64,000 bases of DNA, taken from assembly GCA_017306715.1 (NCBI GenBank), contig JAFKHV010000013.1:24009-88008 (forward strand), written 5' to 3'. The notes beneath the pieces were generated by a model. It was not told where the DNA came from. It saw only the letters and a list, made by a program, of their open reading frames with translations, and ran no database searches. The number at the start of each line of letters is the position of its first letter. The first letter of the stretch is position 1. Below are positions 17,169 through 25,863 of this stretch, piece after piece. This stretch comes from Legionella sp. GTDB lineage: Bacteria > Pseudomonadota > Gammaproteobacteria > Legionellales > Legionellaceae. Made by a program: the position numbers and the translations under genes.

Positions 17169-18641
17169 TTACTCCAGGTGAATACCAGGCAGCCTTTTAT
17201 CGGGCATAACTAACTGCGATTGTTCCATACTTGCGACCGGATAGGCACAATAATCTGCAGCAAAATAAGCACTGGGACGATGATTGCCACTATGACCCAC
17301 ACCTCCAAAAGGCAGGCTGCTTGCAGCACCCGTGGTGGGGCGATTCCAGTTAATCAATCCAGCACGTACCTCATGGTAAAATTGCTGATATTCTGCTTTC
17401 TTCTCACTGATGAGACCCGCTGCCAATCCATAGTGCGTTTGATTTGCCAAATGAATAGCTTCATCAAATTTTTGATATCGATAAACTTGAACTAAAGGCG
17501 CAAAGATTTCTCGATCCTCAGGTGTTGACACCTCGGACATATCAACAATACCTGGGGATAAAAGCCCTGTGTTGGGCGTTAATAATTGCATGGTTAATAA
17601 CGATTTGCCTCCGCTTTGCAGCAACTCTTTTTGGCGCTTTAAATGGTTTAACGCGTGCTCATAACGGATAACAGGTCCCATAAAAGGTTCCGGATTTTGG
17701 TTGAAACCGCCCACTCTTAAGCGCTTACAGGCTGTGATAAACTGGTATAAAAACGTATCGCCAGAAGCCGTATCCGGAATAATCAAACGACGAGCGCAGG
17801 TACAGCGCTGCCCTGCGGTAATCATGGTGGAAAGAATGCTGTGGTAAACAGCAGCATCAACGTGTTGTAACTCCGAGATTACCAGCGGGTTATTGCCACC
17901 CATCTCCAAGGCCAGGATCACTTCTGGACGATGAGCAAATTGTTGATGGATGCGTAAGCCCGTGGAATAACTTCCGGTAAAATAAACTCCCTGAATATCC
18001 TGGGCTAATAACGTCTCACCACAGGGAACACCACCTTGTAAACCATTTAAAACACCGGGTGGAATCCCACTGTCATGCCAGCATTGGATAATGAATTCGG
18101 CAACAGCAGGGGCGAGTTCGCTGGGTTTATAGAGAATCGTATTTCCGGCTACAAGGGCGGGCACAATATGACCATTACTTAAATGTGCAGGAAAGTTAAA
18201 TGCCCCTAGAACCACGACGACCCCATGAGGTTTAAAGCGTAAACATGCTTGTGCTTCAGGGGTTGCGGTGTACTTTTCACCCGTACGTTCATGATAGGCC
18301 TGAATGGACAGTTTAATCTTACCAATAACCGCACTGACTTCGGTTTGTGCTTCCCAGGCGGGCTTTCCCGTTTCTTTACTGATTAGTAGGGAAAGATCAG
18401 CGCGACGTTGTTCAACAAGAAGAGCAAATTTTTCTATAATTTGTATTCGTTGGGTAATCGATTGAGCACTCCACAAAGGAAGTGCTGCACGCGCGGCATG
18501 GGCGGCGGTTGTAATTTCATCCTTTGTGGCTGCGCGTCCCTCCCAAATTAAATGATTTTGCGCAGGATCAATTGATGAAAAGGAAGTACCCTCACCGATG
18601 ACCCATTTACCATTTATATACTGTCCCTTACTGGATATCAT
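17169..18641 (-). CDS. astD: Succinylglutamate semialdehyde dehydrogenase (AstD)
   Basis: AstD oxidises N-succinylglutamate 5-semialdehyde to N-succinylglutamate with NAD, step four of the AST pathway. The 490-residue aldehyde dehydrogenase has the general base Glu246 in [10 protein letters not shown] and the nucleophile Cys280 in [11 protein letters not shown]. The C-terminal signature [20 protein letters not shown] is typical for AstD rather than other aldehyde dehydrogenases. It sits between astA (13-base gap upstream) and astB, in an order shared by many gammaproteobacterial ast operons. The pathway's transaminase gene astC is absent from this window and must be supplied elsewhere. Confidence 0.96.
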   Translation of the reverse strand: MISSKGQYINGKWVIGEGTSFSSIDPAQNHLIWEGRAATKDEITTAAHAARAALPLWSAQSITQRIQIIEKFALLVEQRRADLSLLISKETGKPAWEAQTEVSAVIGKIKLSIQAYHERTGEKYTATPEAQACLRFKPHGVVVVLGAFNFPAHLSNGHIVPALVAGNTILYKPSELAPAVAEFIIQCWHDSGIPPGVLNGLQGGVPCGETLLAQDIQGVYFTGSYSTGLRIHQQFAHRPEVILALEMGGNNPLVISELQHVDAAVYHSILSTMITAGQRCTCARRLIIPDTASGDTFLYQFITACKRLRVGGFNQNPEPFMGPVIRYEHALNHLKRQKELLQSGGKSLLTMQLLTPNTGLLSPGIVDMSEVSTPEDREIFAPLVQVYRYQKFDEAIHLANQTHYGLAAGLISEKKAEYQQFYHEVRAGLINWNRPTTGAASSLPFGGVGHSGNHRPSAYFAADYCAYPVASMEQSQLVMPDKRLPGIHLE

Positions 18642-18654
18642 ATTTACCCCTTGA

Positions 18655-19683
18655 TTATTCAGGTGGGTAGAGTGGGGCGACGCGGATTATATCCCCACAA
18701 TCAACCTGTAATAGATTTGCTGCCTTCTTGCTTATGACACAGAAATTTTTTGTTGCATCAATCAATACCGTGCTCAGGGTCGCGCGAAAATTTAGTCGTG
18801 CATTAGCAATGAGGCACATTGTGCCACTTACCTGATCACTAAGACTGCTAATCACCAATGCTGAGCTCGTGCGGATGGTACGAATTTGCTCGAGAGGCGC
18901 TTCTAAAGTCGGTCCTCCATCAAAAATATCCACATATTGGCTGTAGCGAAAGCCCTCACGAAGCAGTATCTTCATTGCCGGGGCTGTGGACGGATGGGGT
19001 TTGCCAATTACCATTTGCGCTGCAGCAGTTAATAAAGGAACATAAATCGGACCTCTCGGCATTAAATCGGCAATAAATTGTTTATCAGTAGTCATGGTCA
19101 ATTTATCTGCTTCACTGAAGCTTATTTTTATAAAATGATGGCCCACACTATCCCAAAATGGCGATTTGCCTTTTTTATTATTTACACCCCGTAATTCGGC
19201 TACAACTTTTCCTGCGAATCGTTGAGGGTTGTGCGCCATATACAAAAATCGTCCCTTGGAAAGCAGAAGCCCATTGTTGTTTTTGCGATAATGAGGATTT
19301 AGATAGAGCGTGCATATCTCACTTGCGCCATGGTAGTCATTGACCAAGGTCAAGTATTCATATTCGGTGTGTGAATTAAGTTGACTACTGAAGCGTGCAC
19401 GTTTACTTACTTTAAAGGAGTAAAAAGGTGTTTCAATACCAATGCGAGATTCAATGCCTGACACACCAACAAGTTTTCCATTTTCTGGTTGCTCTAATAC
19501 AAAGAAATAATACTCGCTTTTAGGTTCGGTAATATTCGTTTTAAATGAATTAATTGCCCAAGCGAGTCTTTGTTCCAGGAGTTTTTTATCTTTAGTTAAA
19601 GTGGTAATTCCTACACCGCTCTTTTCTGCCAACTGATGTATCGCGGCAAGGTCAGTTTCCACGGCGCTTCTAAAAAGCATCAT
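18655..19683 (-). CDS. astA: Arginine N-succinyltransferase (AstA)
   Basis: AstA transfers succinate from succinyl-CoA to L-arginine, the committed step of ammonia-producing arginine catabolism. The protein is 342 residues with a GNAT-type fold: an N-terminal [28 protein letters not shown], the acceptor core [29 protein letters not shown], and [20 protein letters not shown], all hallmarks of AstA. The ATG overlaps the stop of the preceding M20 peptidase gene by 4 bases, so the two are translationally coupled. Only one AstA gene is present, unlike the paired alpha and beta subunits of Pseudomonas. Confidence 0.96.
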   Translation of the reverse strand: MMLFRSAVETDLAAIHQLAEKSGVGITTLTKDKKLLEQRLAWAINSFKTNITEPKSEYYFFVLEQPENGKLVGVSGIESRIGIETPFYSFKVSKRARFSSQLNSHTEYEYLTLVNDYHGASEICTLYLNPHYRKNNNGLLLSKGRFLYMAHNPQRFAGKVVAELRGVNNKKGKSPFWDSVGHHFIKISFSEADKLTMTTDKQFIADLMPRGPIYVPLLTAAAQMVIGKPHPSTAPAMKILLREGFRYSQYVDIFDGGPTLEAPLEQIRTIRTSSALVISSLSDQVSGTMCLIANARLNFRATLSTVLIDATKNFCVISKKAANLLQVDCGDIIRVAPLYPPE

Positions 19684-20897
19684 TGCTGTAAATCCTCAAG
19701 TCCATGTTGGGCTAAATCCTGTAAAAGCAGAGTACTTAAAATAGTTCTCTCAACCAGGCTATCAAGTATTATATATTCTTCCGGACTATGAATTTTACCG
19801 CCGCGGACGCCTAAGGTATCAAGAACAGGAACGTTATACTGGGCAATATTATTACCATCACAACAACCGCCACTATCTTGCCAGTCTATCGTTAATCCCA
19901 ATTTTTCTCCATGATGCTGTATCCGCTGATATAAACGTTCGGTTCCTGAGTTGATTTTTTTAACAGGGCGACCAAAATTTTCAAAAATTGATAAGTTAAA
20001 GTCTTTTTTGGTGAAATCACGTTGGATACGCTTCAATTCATGCATCACCCAGTGCGCATCATCGGGTTGGCTTATGCGCACATCTACTTTTGTTACCGCT
20101 TTATCAGGCACCATATTCAGAGCATCGCCACCAGCAATTTTACCAATATTCAGAGTCACCCCTGAGCGTTTATCATTTAATTGATGTACGGCGATAATAA
20201 TTTCAGCAAGGTAACAGATGGCATTACGACCTTCATCAAATGCGCGACCAACATGTGCCGATTTCCCAGTAGCAATCAAAGTAATCTTGCCGCTCCCCCG
20301 TCTATTACGTGCCAAAGTACCCGATTCCGTCATTGCTGGTTCATAAACTAATGCCGCTTGATAATTTAATGCATGATCGTCATAAAAAAATTGCGAAGCG
20401 GGAGAGCCAATTTCTTCATCTGCATTAATAAACACATCCCAACCGAGATTTTCGGCCATATGTTCCTGTTCAAGGGTATTTAATGCGTGCAGCATGACTA
20501 ATAATCCGCCTTTCATATCTGCAACCCCTGGACCATTTAAACGCTGGTCATCCAGATAATGTAAAGCTTGGAAAGGACTAGTAAGAGGGTATACCGTGTC
20601 CATATGACCCGCAAGGAGAACGCGTCTTTTTAAATCGGGGCGTTTACGAATAAATAAAGCATCACCACAAGTCTGGTTAATTGCCATTCCAGACATATCA
20701 ATCGTTTTAATTGTAGGGGTTGGATAAATATGTATTTCATCAGCAACCGGTGTAAAGAGGCTAATTAATGCGTGTCGCATTTTTTCCTGGCCTTCTAAAT
20801 TAAACGTACCCGAGTTGATAGCACATAATGCATGCAGCTGCGCAATCATCTGTTCACGTGGTATTTGCCATTTATTTGTCTGATAACCTACGGACAT
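19680..20897 (-). CDS. M20-family zinc peptidase/deacylase, first gene of the ast operon
   Basis: This 405-residue M20 enzyme has the binuclear zinc set: LAGHMDTVYP, GPGVADMKGG, NADEEIGSPAS, VYEPAM and the C-terminal RGGKIHSPEEYI. The dimerisation lid domain lies between, with the GKSAHVGRAFDEGRNAI loop. It is of the CPG2/ArgE/DapE type that removes acyl groups or C-terminal glutamate. GGAG precedes the ATG by 8 bases. Heading an operon with astA, astD and astB while no AstE-type (M14-like) gene is present, it is a good candidate for the last pathway step, releasing glutamate from N-succinylglutamate. This is inferred from context; family members have diverse substrates. Confidence 0.85.
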   Translation of the reverse strand: MSVGYQTNKWQIPREQMIAQLHALCAINSGTFNLEGQEKMRHALISLFTPVADEIHIYPTPTIKTIDMSGMAINQTCGDALFIRKRPDLKRRVLLAGHMDTVYPLTSPFQALHYLDDQRLNGPGVADMKGGLLVMLHALNTLEQEHMAENLGWDVFINADEEIGSPASQFFYDDHALNYQAALVYEPAMTESGTLARNRRGSGKITLIATGKSAHVGRAFDEGRNAICYLAEIIIAVHQLNDKRSGVTLNIGKIAGGDALNMVPDKAVTKVDVRISQPDDAHWVMHELKRIQRDFTKKDFNLSIFENFGRPVKKINSGTERLYQRIQHHGEKLGLTIDWQDSGGCCDGNNIAQYNVPVLDTLGVRGGKIHSPEEYIILDSLVERTILSTLLLQDLAQHGLEDLQQ

Positions 20898-20990
20898 GAG
20901 GAAGCTCCCGGAATCGAAATCCTAAATATTCAGCATAGCGAGTGAACCCGATGCTGTCTAGCAGAGCGGATCCACCTAACGAATTGATTT

Positions 20991-22247
20991 TTAATTGATT
21001 GATGAGGAAGCAGGTGGTGGTGCATCAATAACGGTAATTGCATTCTTGTCGTCATCCACCTGGATTACACGTTCAAAATGCCCATATTTGCCGAGTTGCT
21101 CACTGATGGAACGCGAATCCTGCTGAATCTCTTGCTGAGAGACTTTACCCTGGATCACTTTTAAGGTTAATGCATGGATTTTCTTTTGTTCTGCTATAAG
21201 TTCTTGATATTCTTTTACCCGACTCGTCAGCTCTTCTTTTTGAGCATTCATTTCCTGTTCCGTTTTTTTCAGTTTATCAAGAATTTCAGAAGACTGTTGC
21301 TCTTGATTTTTGAGTGTACTATCGATTTTAGCGTAAAAATTACCCTGTTCTGATGAACTTTGGGAAATCGTTGTTGCCATATTTTTGATAGCTTCGTTGA
21401 GGAATTGCATTGATAATTTATTATTTTCAATGGTCTTGTTTAGATCATCCTCTTTTAATTTTAATTGCTGAAGCTCGCTTTCTAATTTTTTATTGATTTC
21501 TTCTTGCAGTTGCTTTTTTAGATCCAATTCATCCAGGGCATCTTTATATTCTTGCGTATTGTGCGCGAACTGTTCTTCTAAATTATGAATTGTTTGCTGA
21601 AGCTTATTTTGCTCTCGAAGGAGAAAATTATTATTTTCACGTGACATACTCACCTGATTGGACATCTCCAGAATTTCTTTTCTTAGGGTTTGTACGTGAT
21701 TTTTAAAGTTAGAGTTTTCCTGCTTGAGCTTTTCAATCTCGTTATTCAATGAAGTGGCGAGATCGCACAGGCTATAAATAATCCCGCCCACTACATCAGC
21801 AAGCCGAAATAAATGTTGTTTGATATCTTCCTGCTTTTCATGGGTATGGGCCGCATGATTATCAAGTAAAGCGCCGCCCCCCATATAAATGCTCAGATTA
21901 ACACCACTAATAGCCATAAAAATGGGAATATTTGCCAAGATCCCGATTGTTGCCGGAGTAAGTGCTACCGCAAGCCCAGCTAAAATTTTCTGTGCGGTAG
22001 TCAAATTTGCCCAGATTGCTGTTGCCTGGCTAATCAAGCTTTGATTGCTACACGATATTTCAACCAGATTTTCAATGGTCTGCTTTAGGTTTTTGATGGC
22101 GTCAGTATGATATTTCAGCAACTGTTGCTGATTCATCTTTTTTAAATCATGCGCAGAAATAATTGTTCCAGAGGCCATATTGGTATTCTGATTGGAAGTA
22201 CTGCTCGTACTAAAATACAACTGTAGCTCCGTTTCTTTAGTAGCCAT
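20991..22247 (-). CDS. Coiled-coil protein with N-terminal membrane hairpin, Leg-type effector candidate
   Basis: The 418-residue protein has a Ser/Thr/Asn-rich start, a hydrophobic hairpin at about 80-130 (AQKILAGLAVALTPATIGILANIPIFMAISG, then GGGALLDNHAA) and a long heptad-patterned coiled coil from about 160 to 375, rich in E, K, L and Q. This order resembles the Legionella LegC2/LegC3/LegC7 group, which sit in host membranes and mimic SNARE-type helices, but I judge by architecture only. It has no signal peptide, as expected for a Dot/Icm substrate. The stop lies 94 bases before the M20 gene on the same strand, so readthrough transcription is possible. Confidence 0.7.
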   Translation of the reverse strand: MATKETELQLYFSTSSTSNQNTNMASGTIISAHDLKKMNQQQLLKYHTDAIKNLKQTIENLVEISCSNQSLISQATAIWANLTTAQKILAGLAVALTPATIGILANIPIFMAISGVNLSIYMGGGALLDNHAAHTHEKQEDIKQHLFRLADVVGGIIYSLCDLATSLNNEIEKLKQENSNFKNHVQTLRKEILEMSNQVSMSRENNNFLLREQNKLQQTIHNLEEQFAHNTQEYKDALDELDLKKQLQEEINKKLESELQQLKLKEDDLNKTIENNKLSMQFLNEAIKNMATTISQSSSEQGNFYAKIDSTLKNQEQQSSEILDKLKKTEQEMNAQKEELTSRVKEYQELIAEQKKIHALTLKVIQGKVSQQEIQQDSRSISEQLGKYGHFERVIQVDDDKNAITVIDAPPPASSSIN

Positions 22248-22393
22248 AACGACTCCTTTTGATTAATTATTTCCTTATAATGACTATTTTTAATCATAAA
22301 TTAAAAATTATGGTAAGTGAAATATTTTTTTCATTGAATCCTTTAAGCTGAAAAGTTAGCATTGTTGTAGATTAGCTTGAGATAGGTGTACTG

Positions 22394-23134
22394 ATGGTGG
22401 ACAATATGACGAAAAACCTGGATTTAACTAAGGTGGATTCTGATTGGCGTCCGATGCTGGAAGAGGCTTTATCTCAGGTTGATGCAGATTATCTAAAACA
22501 ATTAAAAGAGCAGACCGATTGGCTGCCCGGTCTTGAGCGCATGTTCGCAGCTTTTCAACTCCCCTTAACTCAAGTTCGTTATATTTTATTGGGTGAATCA
22601 CCTTATCCGCGTGTACTTTCTGCTAATGGTTATGCTTTTTGGGATGATGCGGTGGGGTCTTTATGGAGTGATAAAGGACTGAGCACGGCGGTTAATCGCG
22701 CTACCTCCTTGCGCAACTTATTAAAAATGTTTTTTATTGCTCGCGGCGATTTATCCACCGATAACACCAGCCAAGAAGCAATCGCGCAACTCAATAAAGA
22801 AGGATTAGTGCAAACAGGGCCGCAATTATTTAACCGGTTCATGCAGCAAGGCTTTCTACTGCTTAATGCCTCTTTGGTATTTAGCGAGGGCAAAGTCCCC
22901 TTTCACGCGCGGCAATGGAAACCATTCATGAATTGTCTTTTTTCATTAATACATCACTATAATCCAGATATTCAGTTAGTACTCTTCGGTAGAATTGCTG
23001 AAGCGGTTCATACCTCGTTACCTGTTGGCTTAGTGTCAGAACATCCGTACAATATCAGTTTTATTACCAATCCGGATGTAATCCGTTTTTTCCAACCATT
23101 GGATTTGTTAACTTATGAACCAATCAACAATTAA
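22394..23134 (+). CDS. Uracil-DNA glycosylase-like protein lacking the catalytic Asp
   Basis: The 246-residue protein has the fold landmarks of family 1 uracil-DNA glycosylases in order: YILLGESPYPR at 63-73 (standard GQDPYH), AFW (standard CFS-type aromatic), QGFLLLNASLVF with Asn158 (standard GVLLLN), RQWKPFM, LVLFGR, and SEHPYNISF with His217 (standard HPSPLS). The water-activating Asp of GQDPYH is Ser69 here, and the following His is Pro. The protein may bind DNA or uracil without excising it, or act by another mechanism. It overlaps the ubiG start by 20 bases, so the two are co-transcribed. A separate true UDG is expected elsewhere in the genome. Confidence 0.75.
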   Translation: MVDNMTKNLDLTKVDSDWRPMLEEALSQVDADYLKQLKEQTDWLPGLERMFAAFQLPLTQVRYILLGESPYPRVLSANGYAFWDDAVGSLWSDKGLSTAVNRATSLRNLLKMFFIARGDLSTDNTSQEAIAQLNKEGLVQTGPQLFNRFMQQGFLLLNASLVFSEGKVPFHARQWKPFMNCLFSLIHHYNPDIQLVLFGRIAEAVHTSLPVGLVSEHPYNISFITNPDVIRFFQPLDLLTYEPINN

Positions 23135-23807
23135 TACTGAAGAAGTAAAAAAATTCGCACAGCATGCAAATCAATGGTGGGATAAAGACGGACCATTAAA
23201 AACGCTCCATGATATCAATCCGATACGTCTGCAATTTGTTCAGGAGCATGCGCAGCTCAATCAAAGTCGGCTATTGGATGTGGGATGTGGCGGGGGAATT
23301 TTCTCTGAAGCACTCGCTCAGGCAGGTGCCCTAGTAACCGGAATTGATGCTGAGGCAGAAGCAATAAAAATTGCTCAGTCCCATGCACTAAATGGAAATT
23401 TGACCATCCATTATGAATGCACACCGATTGAGTGCTTTGATAAGGTTGGCTACGAAATTGTTACCTGTATGGAAATGCTCGAACATGTTGAGCACCCAGA
23501 AATGGTATTTGAATACGTAGCACGTTTATTAATGCCCCGAGGTGTATTTTTTGTCTCTACGATTAGTCGTACGTTTAAAGCGTATGCAGAAGTTATTTTA
23601 GCTGCTGAATATCTATTAGGGCTACTACCACGACAAACGCACGACTATAAAAAATTTATTCAGCCAAGCGAACTTATGCGGTTAGCACGTCGTTATGATT
23701 TTGAATTAATTGATCTCAAAGGAATGAGCTATAACCCGATAACCAGAGGCGCGTCCCTGACCGCTGATGTCTCCGTTAATTATTTGATAGCTTTACAAAA
23801 GAAATAG
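23115..23807 (+). CDS. ubiG: Ubiquinone biosynthesis O-methyltransferase (UbiG)
   Basis: UbiG makes both O-methylations in ubiquinone synthesis using SAM. The 230-residue protein begins with the family signature NTEEVKKFAQHANQWWDKDGPLKTLHDINPIRLQFV. It has the SAM loop LLDVGCGGGIFSEALA, the acidic GIDAEAEAI, VTCMEMLEHVEHPEMV and the C-terminal KGMSYNPITRGASLTADVSVNYL. The ATG lies inside the end of the UDG-like gene, so translation is probably coupled. The enzyme is expected to be membrane-associated and part of the aerobic respiratory supply. Confidence 0.95.
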   Translation: MNQSTINTEEVKKFAQHANQWWDKDGPLKTLHDINPIRLQFVQEHAQLNQSRLLDVGCGGGIFSEALAQAGALVTGIDAEAEAIKIAQSHALNGNLTIHYECTPIECFDKVGYEIVTCMEMLEHVEHPEMVFEYVARLLMPRGVFFVSTISRTFKAYAEVILAAEYLLGLLPRQTHDYKKFIQPSELMRLARRYDFELIDLKGMSYNPITRGASLTADVSVNYLIALQKK

Positions 23808-23841
23808 CTGTGCGCTTAAGATAGCACAGCACTGATTATTC

Positions 23842-24234
23842 TTAATTGGCCTGTTTCGTTTCTTGATTTTTAGGATGATTCTCTTTTTTCTTATTATAAC
23901 GCTCTTGGAATCGTTGGTGCGCATAGCGGGCTTGCTCTGCTGTAACCAGGTCAACCTCGTTACCGTAAATATCAACACGTGCAGCATGTTCTTTCTGGCA
24001 ATTAAGATATGCCGGAGATGCGCTGTAATAGCTTAATGCTTCACGTAAAGATTTTTTACTAAAAGGAGGGGAGTCGAGGCGTTCATAAAAATCGATAATA
24101 TCATCGAAGATACCAATTTTTAATGGTCTGACCTGAGTGCTTTTTTTAAAGAAAGCGCTTGGAAAATGCTCAATCAACCACTCAATAATAAGCAGTTTAT
24201 CTCTCTTTACCAAATTTAATTGTTTATCCATCAT
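23842..24234 (-). CDS. Minimal ProQ/FinO-domain RNA chaperone
   Basis: The 130-residue protein is nearly all FinO/ProQ domain: WLIEHFPSAFF, VRPLKIGIFDDIIDF, SLREALSYYSASPAYLNC and HAARVDIYGNEVDLVTAEQARYA. A short basic tail (NKKKENHPKNQETKQAN) follows. Proteins of this family bind sRNAs and mRNA 3' ends. Legionella has several, including the competence regulator RocC and a minimal single-domain member; this one matches the minimal type in length. It could start at either of two adjacent Met codons. A hairpin-rich candidate sRNA lies about 350 bases upstream on the other strand. Confidence 0.9.
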   Translation of the reverse strand: MMDKQLNLVKRDKLLIIEWLIEHFPSAFFKKSTQVRPLKIGIFDDIIDFYERLDSPPFSKKSLREALSYYSASPAYLNCQKEHAARVDIYGNEVDLVTAEQARYAHQRFQERYNKKKENHPKNQETKQAN

Positions 24235-24590
24235 TTTGCTCTAAAGCGTTATTATTTGCCGAATAAGCTACCATATTTATATACTTAATCAAGTAGTGAT
24301 AAGTTACAAATATAAGTCCCTGTGTTTTATATTAAAACAAAAGCACCTATTTTGCCCGTCGTTTTGTAAGAAATATCTCAAAGTACCCTATGAAATTCGC
24401 CCGTTTAAATTAGGAAATATTCTTATAAAAAATTTAAGTACTTGTTTTTTATATCATTTTAATAAAAATTACGATTTAAATAAATTATATTTTAATATTT
24501 TTTACTAATTATACCACTTGCATATAAAAGTTGGTATTGCTAAAGTTTAAACATGGCTGGTACGGATATTAGTCATAATAAACGGATTTA
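24235..24590. other. AT-rich intergenic region, no gene recognised
   Basis: A plus-strand frame at 24296-24508 exists, but its product is Lys/Phe/Tyr-rich and reflects AT bias, with no Shine-Dalgarno sequence. I see no supported gene. The promoter of the ProQ-type gene, and perhaps that of the structured element that follows, should be here. Confidence 0.5.
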
Positions 24591-24690
24591 AATCAAATGG
24601 ATTTGATTATGTCAAAGATGACACAATAAGAACGGGATGTTCTTATACGGATGACTGCGAAAAGCCAGGTGAAAACCTGGCTTTTTTATT
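24591..24690 (+). ncRNA. Candidate sRNA: three hairpins ending in an intrinsic terminator
   Basis: Four stem-loops follow each other with few gaps: AATCAAAT/ATTTGATT (24591-24608), TGTCA-type 5-bp stem (24610-24623), ATAAGAAC/GTTCTTAT (24626-24646), and AAAGCCAGGT-GAAA-ACCTGGCTTT (24661-24684) followed by a T-run to 24687. The last is a strong intrinsic terminator on the plus strand with a GNRA-like tetraloop. No coding frame is present. A standard promoter just upstream was not found. An alternative is that the last hairpin only ends transcription of the opposite-strand L,D-transpeptidase gene, though its T-run on that strand is short (four T). Confidence 0.45.
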
Positions 24691-24719
24691 GGTACTTATT
24701 TTTTCGACTTTAGATGAAA

Positions 24720-25388
24720 TTAGCCTACTAAATAGCCTGAGTTTGATAAAAACTTTTTATCAGGGTAGTAAGCAAAAATAACAGAGCCATTTTTAATGGT
24801 ATTGATAATTGGTTTGGCCAGGGTCTGGGCAACAGCAGGGCAACCCCAAGACAAGCCAGCACGTCCTGCTTTGCGGATAAAATCCGGTTCTACATACCAG
24901 GCTCCATGAATAACGACACGACGATTTAAGGCATTGTCATTAAAACCCTTATCCATGCCTTTGATATTAAGTGAATAACCTTTATGTCCAATGTAGGTAT
25001 CCTTGGTAATGTAGGTGCCAAGGCTTGATTCTTTACTGGAGTTTGTATTTGAGAAGTGACTGGGACGATTGCCGCCAGAGTTTCTGCCATGGGCGACATA
25101 AGTGTTATAGAGCAGCCGCTCACTATTGACATCAAATACCCACATTCTTTGTTTGTTTGAAGGCAAAGAATAATCAATTACGGTTAATACGGGTTTTTTA
25201 ACTTGTCCCTTCTTATTTGCATTGGTATAGGCGGTAAGCGCTAATTTCAACACGTTCTTATTTAACTGCGGGGCTTTGGTAGCCAAATGTTGAACTTTTG
25301 CATTGAGATCAGTGCCTGTAGCAAAAGAAGGGATGTTAATGTGGGTCGTTAATAAAGCAGAAGTTATTAAAGTTAATAGCGTATTCAT
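24720..25388 (-). CDS. Periplasmic L,D-transpeptidase (YkuD-type) family protein
   Basis: The 222-residue protein has a signal peptide (residues 1-24). Its catalytic domain has YIGHKGYSLNIKGMDKGFN, the conserved His in VVIHGAWYV, and the nucleophile motif AGLSWGCPAV with the active Cys near residue 188. This is the longer, second type of YkuD domain (murein L,D-transpeptidase catalytic domain-containing proteins). Members cross-link peptidoglycan stems (3-3 links), attach lipoproteins or trim stems. All active-site residues are present. The gene stands alone; the terminator-like hairpin at 24661-24684 follows it. Confidence 0.88.
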   Translation of the reverse strand: MNTLLTLITSALLTTHINIPSFATGTDLNAKVQHLATKAPQLNKNVLKLALTAYTNANKKGQVKKPVLTVIDYSLPSNKQRMWVFDVNSERLLYNTYVAHGRNSGGNRPSHFSNTNSSKESSLGTYITKDTYIGHKGYSLNIKGMDKGFNDNALNRRVVIHGAWYVEPDFIRKAGRAGLSWGCPAVAQTLAKPIINTIKNGSVIFAYYPDKKFLSNSGYLVG

Positions 25389-25863
25389 ACGGCTCCTTTC
25401 TTCTTATAAATTTGCGTCACTCGACCTTAGCTATTATTTGTTCCCGTCACTTTATTATTATTATTTTTGAGAATGGCAAAATATTCTCACCAAAAATGGC
25501 TAAAGTCCAGATTTCTGGTTGTCAAAAAGACGGTGATTATATTAACAACTGAGTCAAATGTAAATTGATAAGAAAGCAGTTGAGTCATTAAGGATTAAAT
25601 TTATTCAATTCAAGTGACTGTATTTACTGAGAATTCAGTCGATTCAAATTGTTTCTAAATGCTTATAGATAGTGCTTTTTTCTGTTTAAGTGTTTTTCAA
25701 AAAGGCTTTTTAAAGTTCAGGTCATCAATGTGAAAATAAGTTATACGATGAGTTAAAAAGCACTAAGCGCCTTATCAAAAGTGTGGATTTATCGTATAAT
25801 GACGCTTTAATTATCACTGTCGAGTGCCTTATGGCGCTTTTTGAGTTTTGTTCGGAGAAAATT
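25389..25863. other. Divergent intergenic region ahead of putA
   Basis: About 475 bases between the L,D-transpeptidase gene and putA. An open frame from 25783 runs into putA, but its first 27 codons lack a ribosome-binding site. I recognise no RNA gene and no clear promoter pair. Proline-responsive control sites could lie here, but none is evident. Confidence 0.5.

Noticed and set aside
20931..20956. CAGCAT/ATGCTG hairpin between the coiled-coil gene and the M20 gene
   Set aside because: Only 6 bp with a 14-base loop and no T-run; not distinguishable from chance.
24296..24508. A 70-codon plus-strand frame in the AT-rich gap after the ProQ-type gene
   Set aside because: Composition is Lys/Phe/Tyr/Leu-rich as expected from AT bias, no ribosome-binding site, and no recognisable motif.
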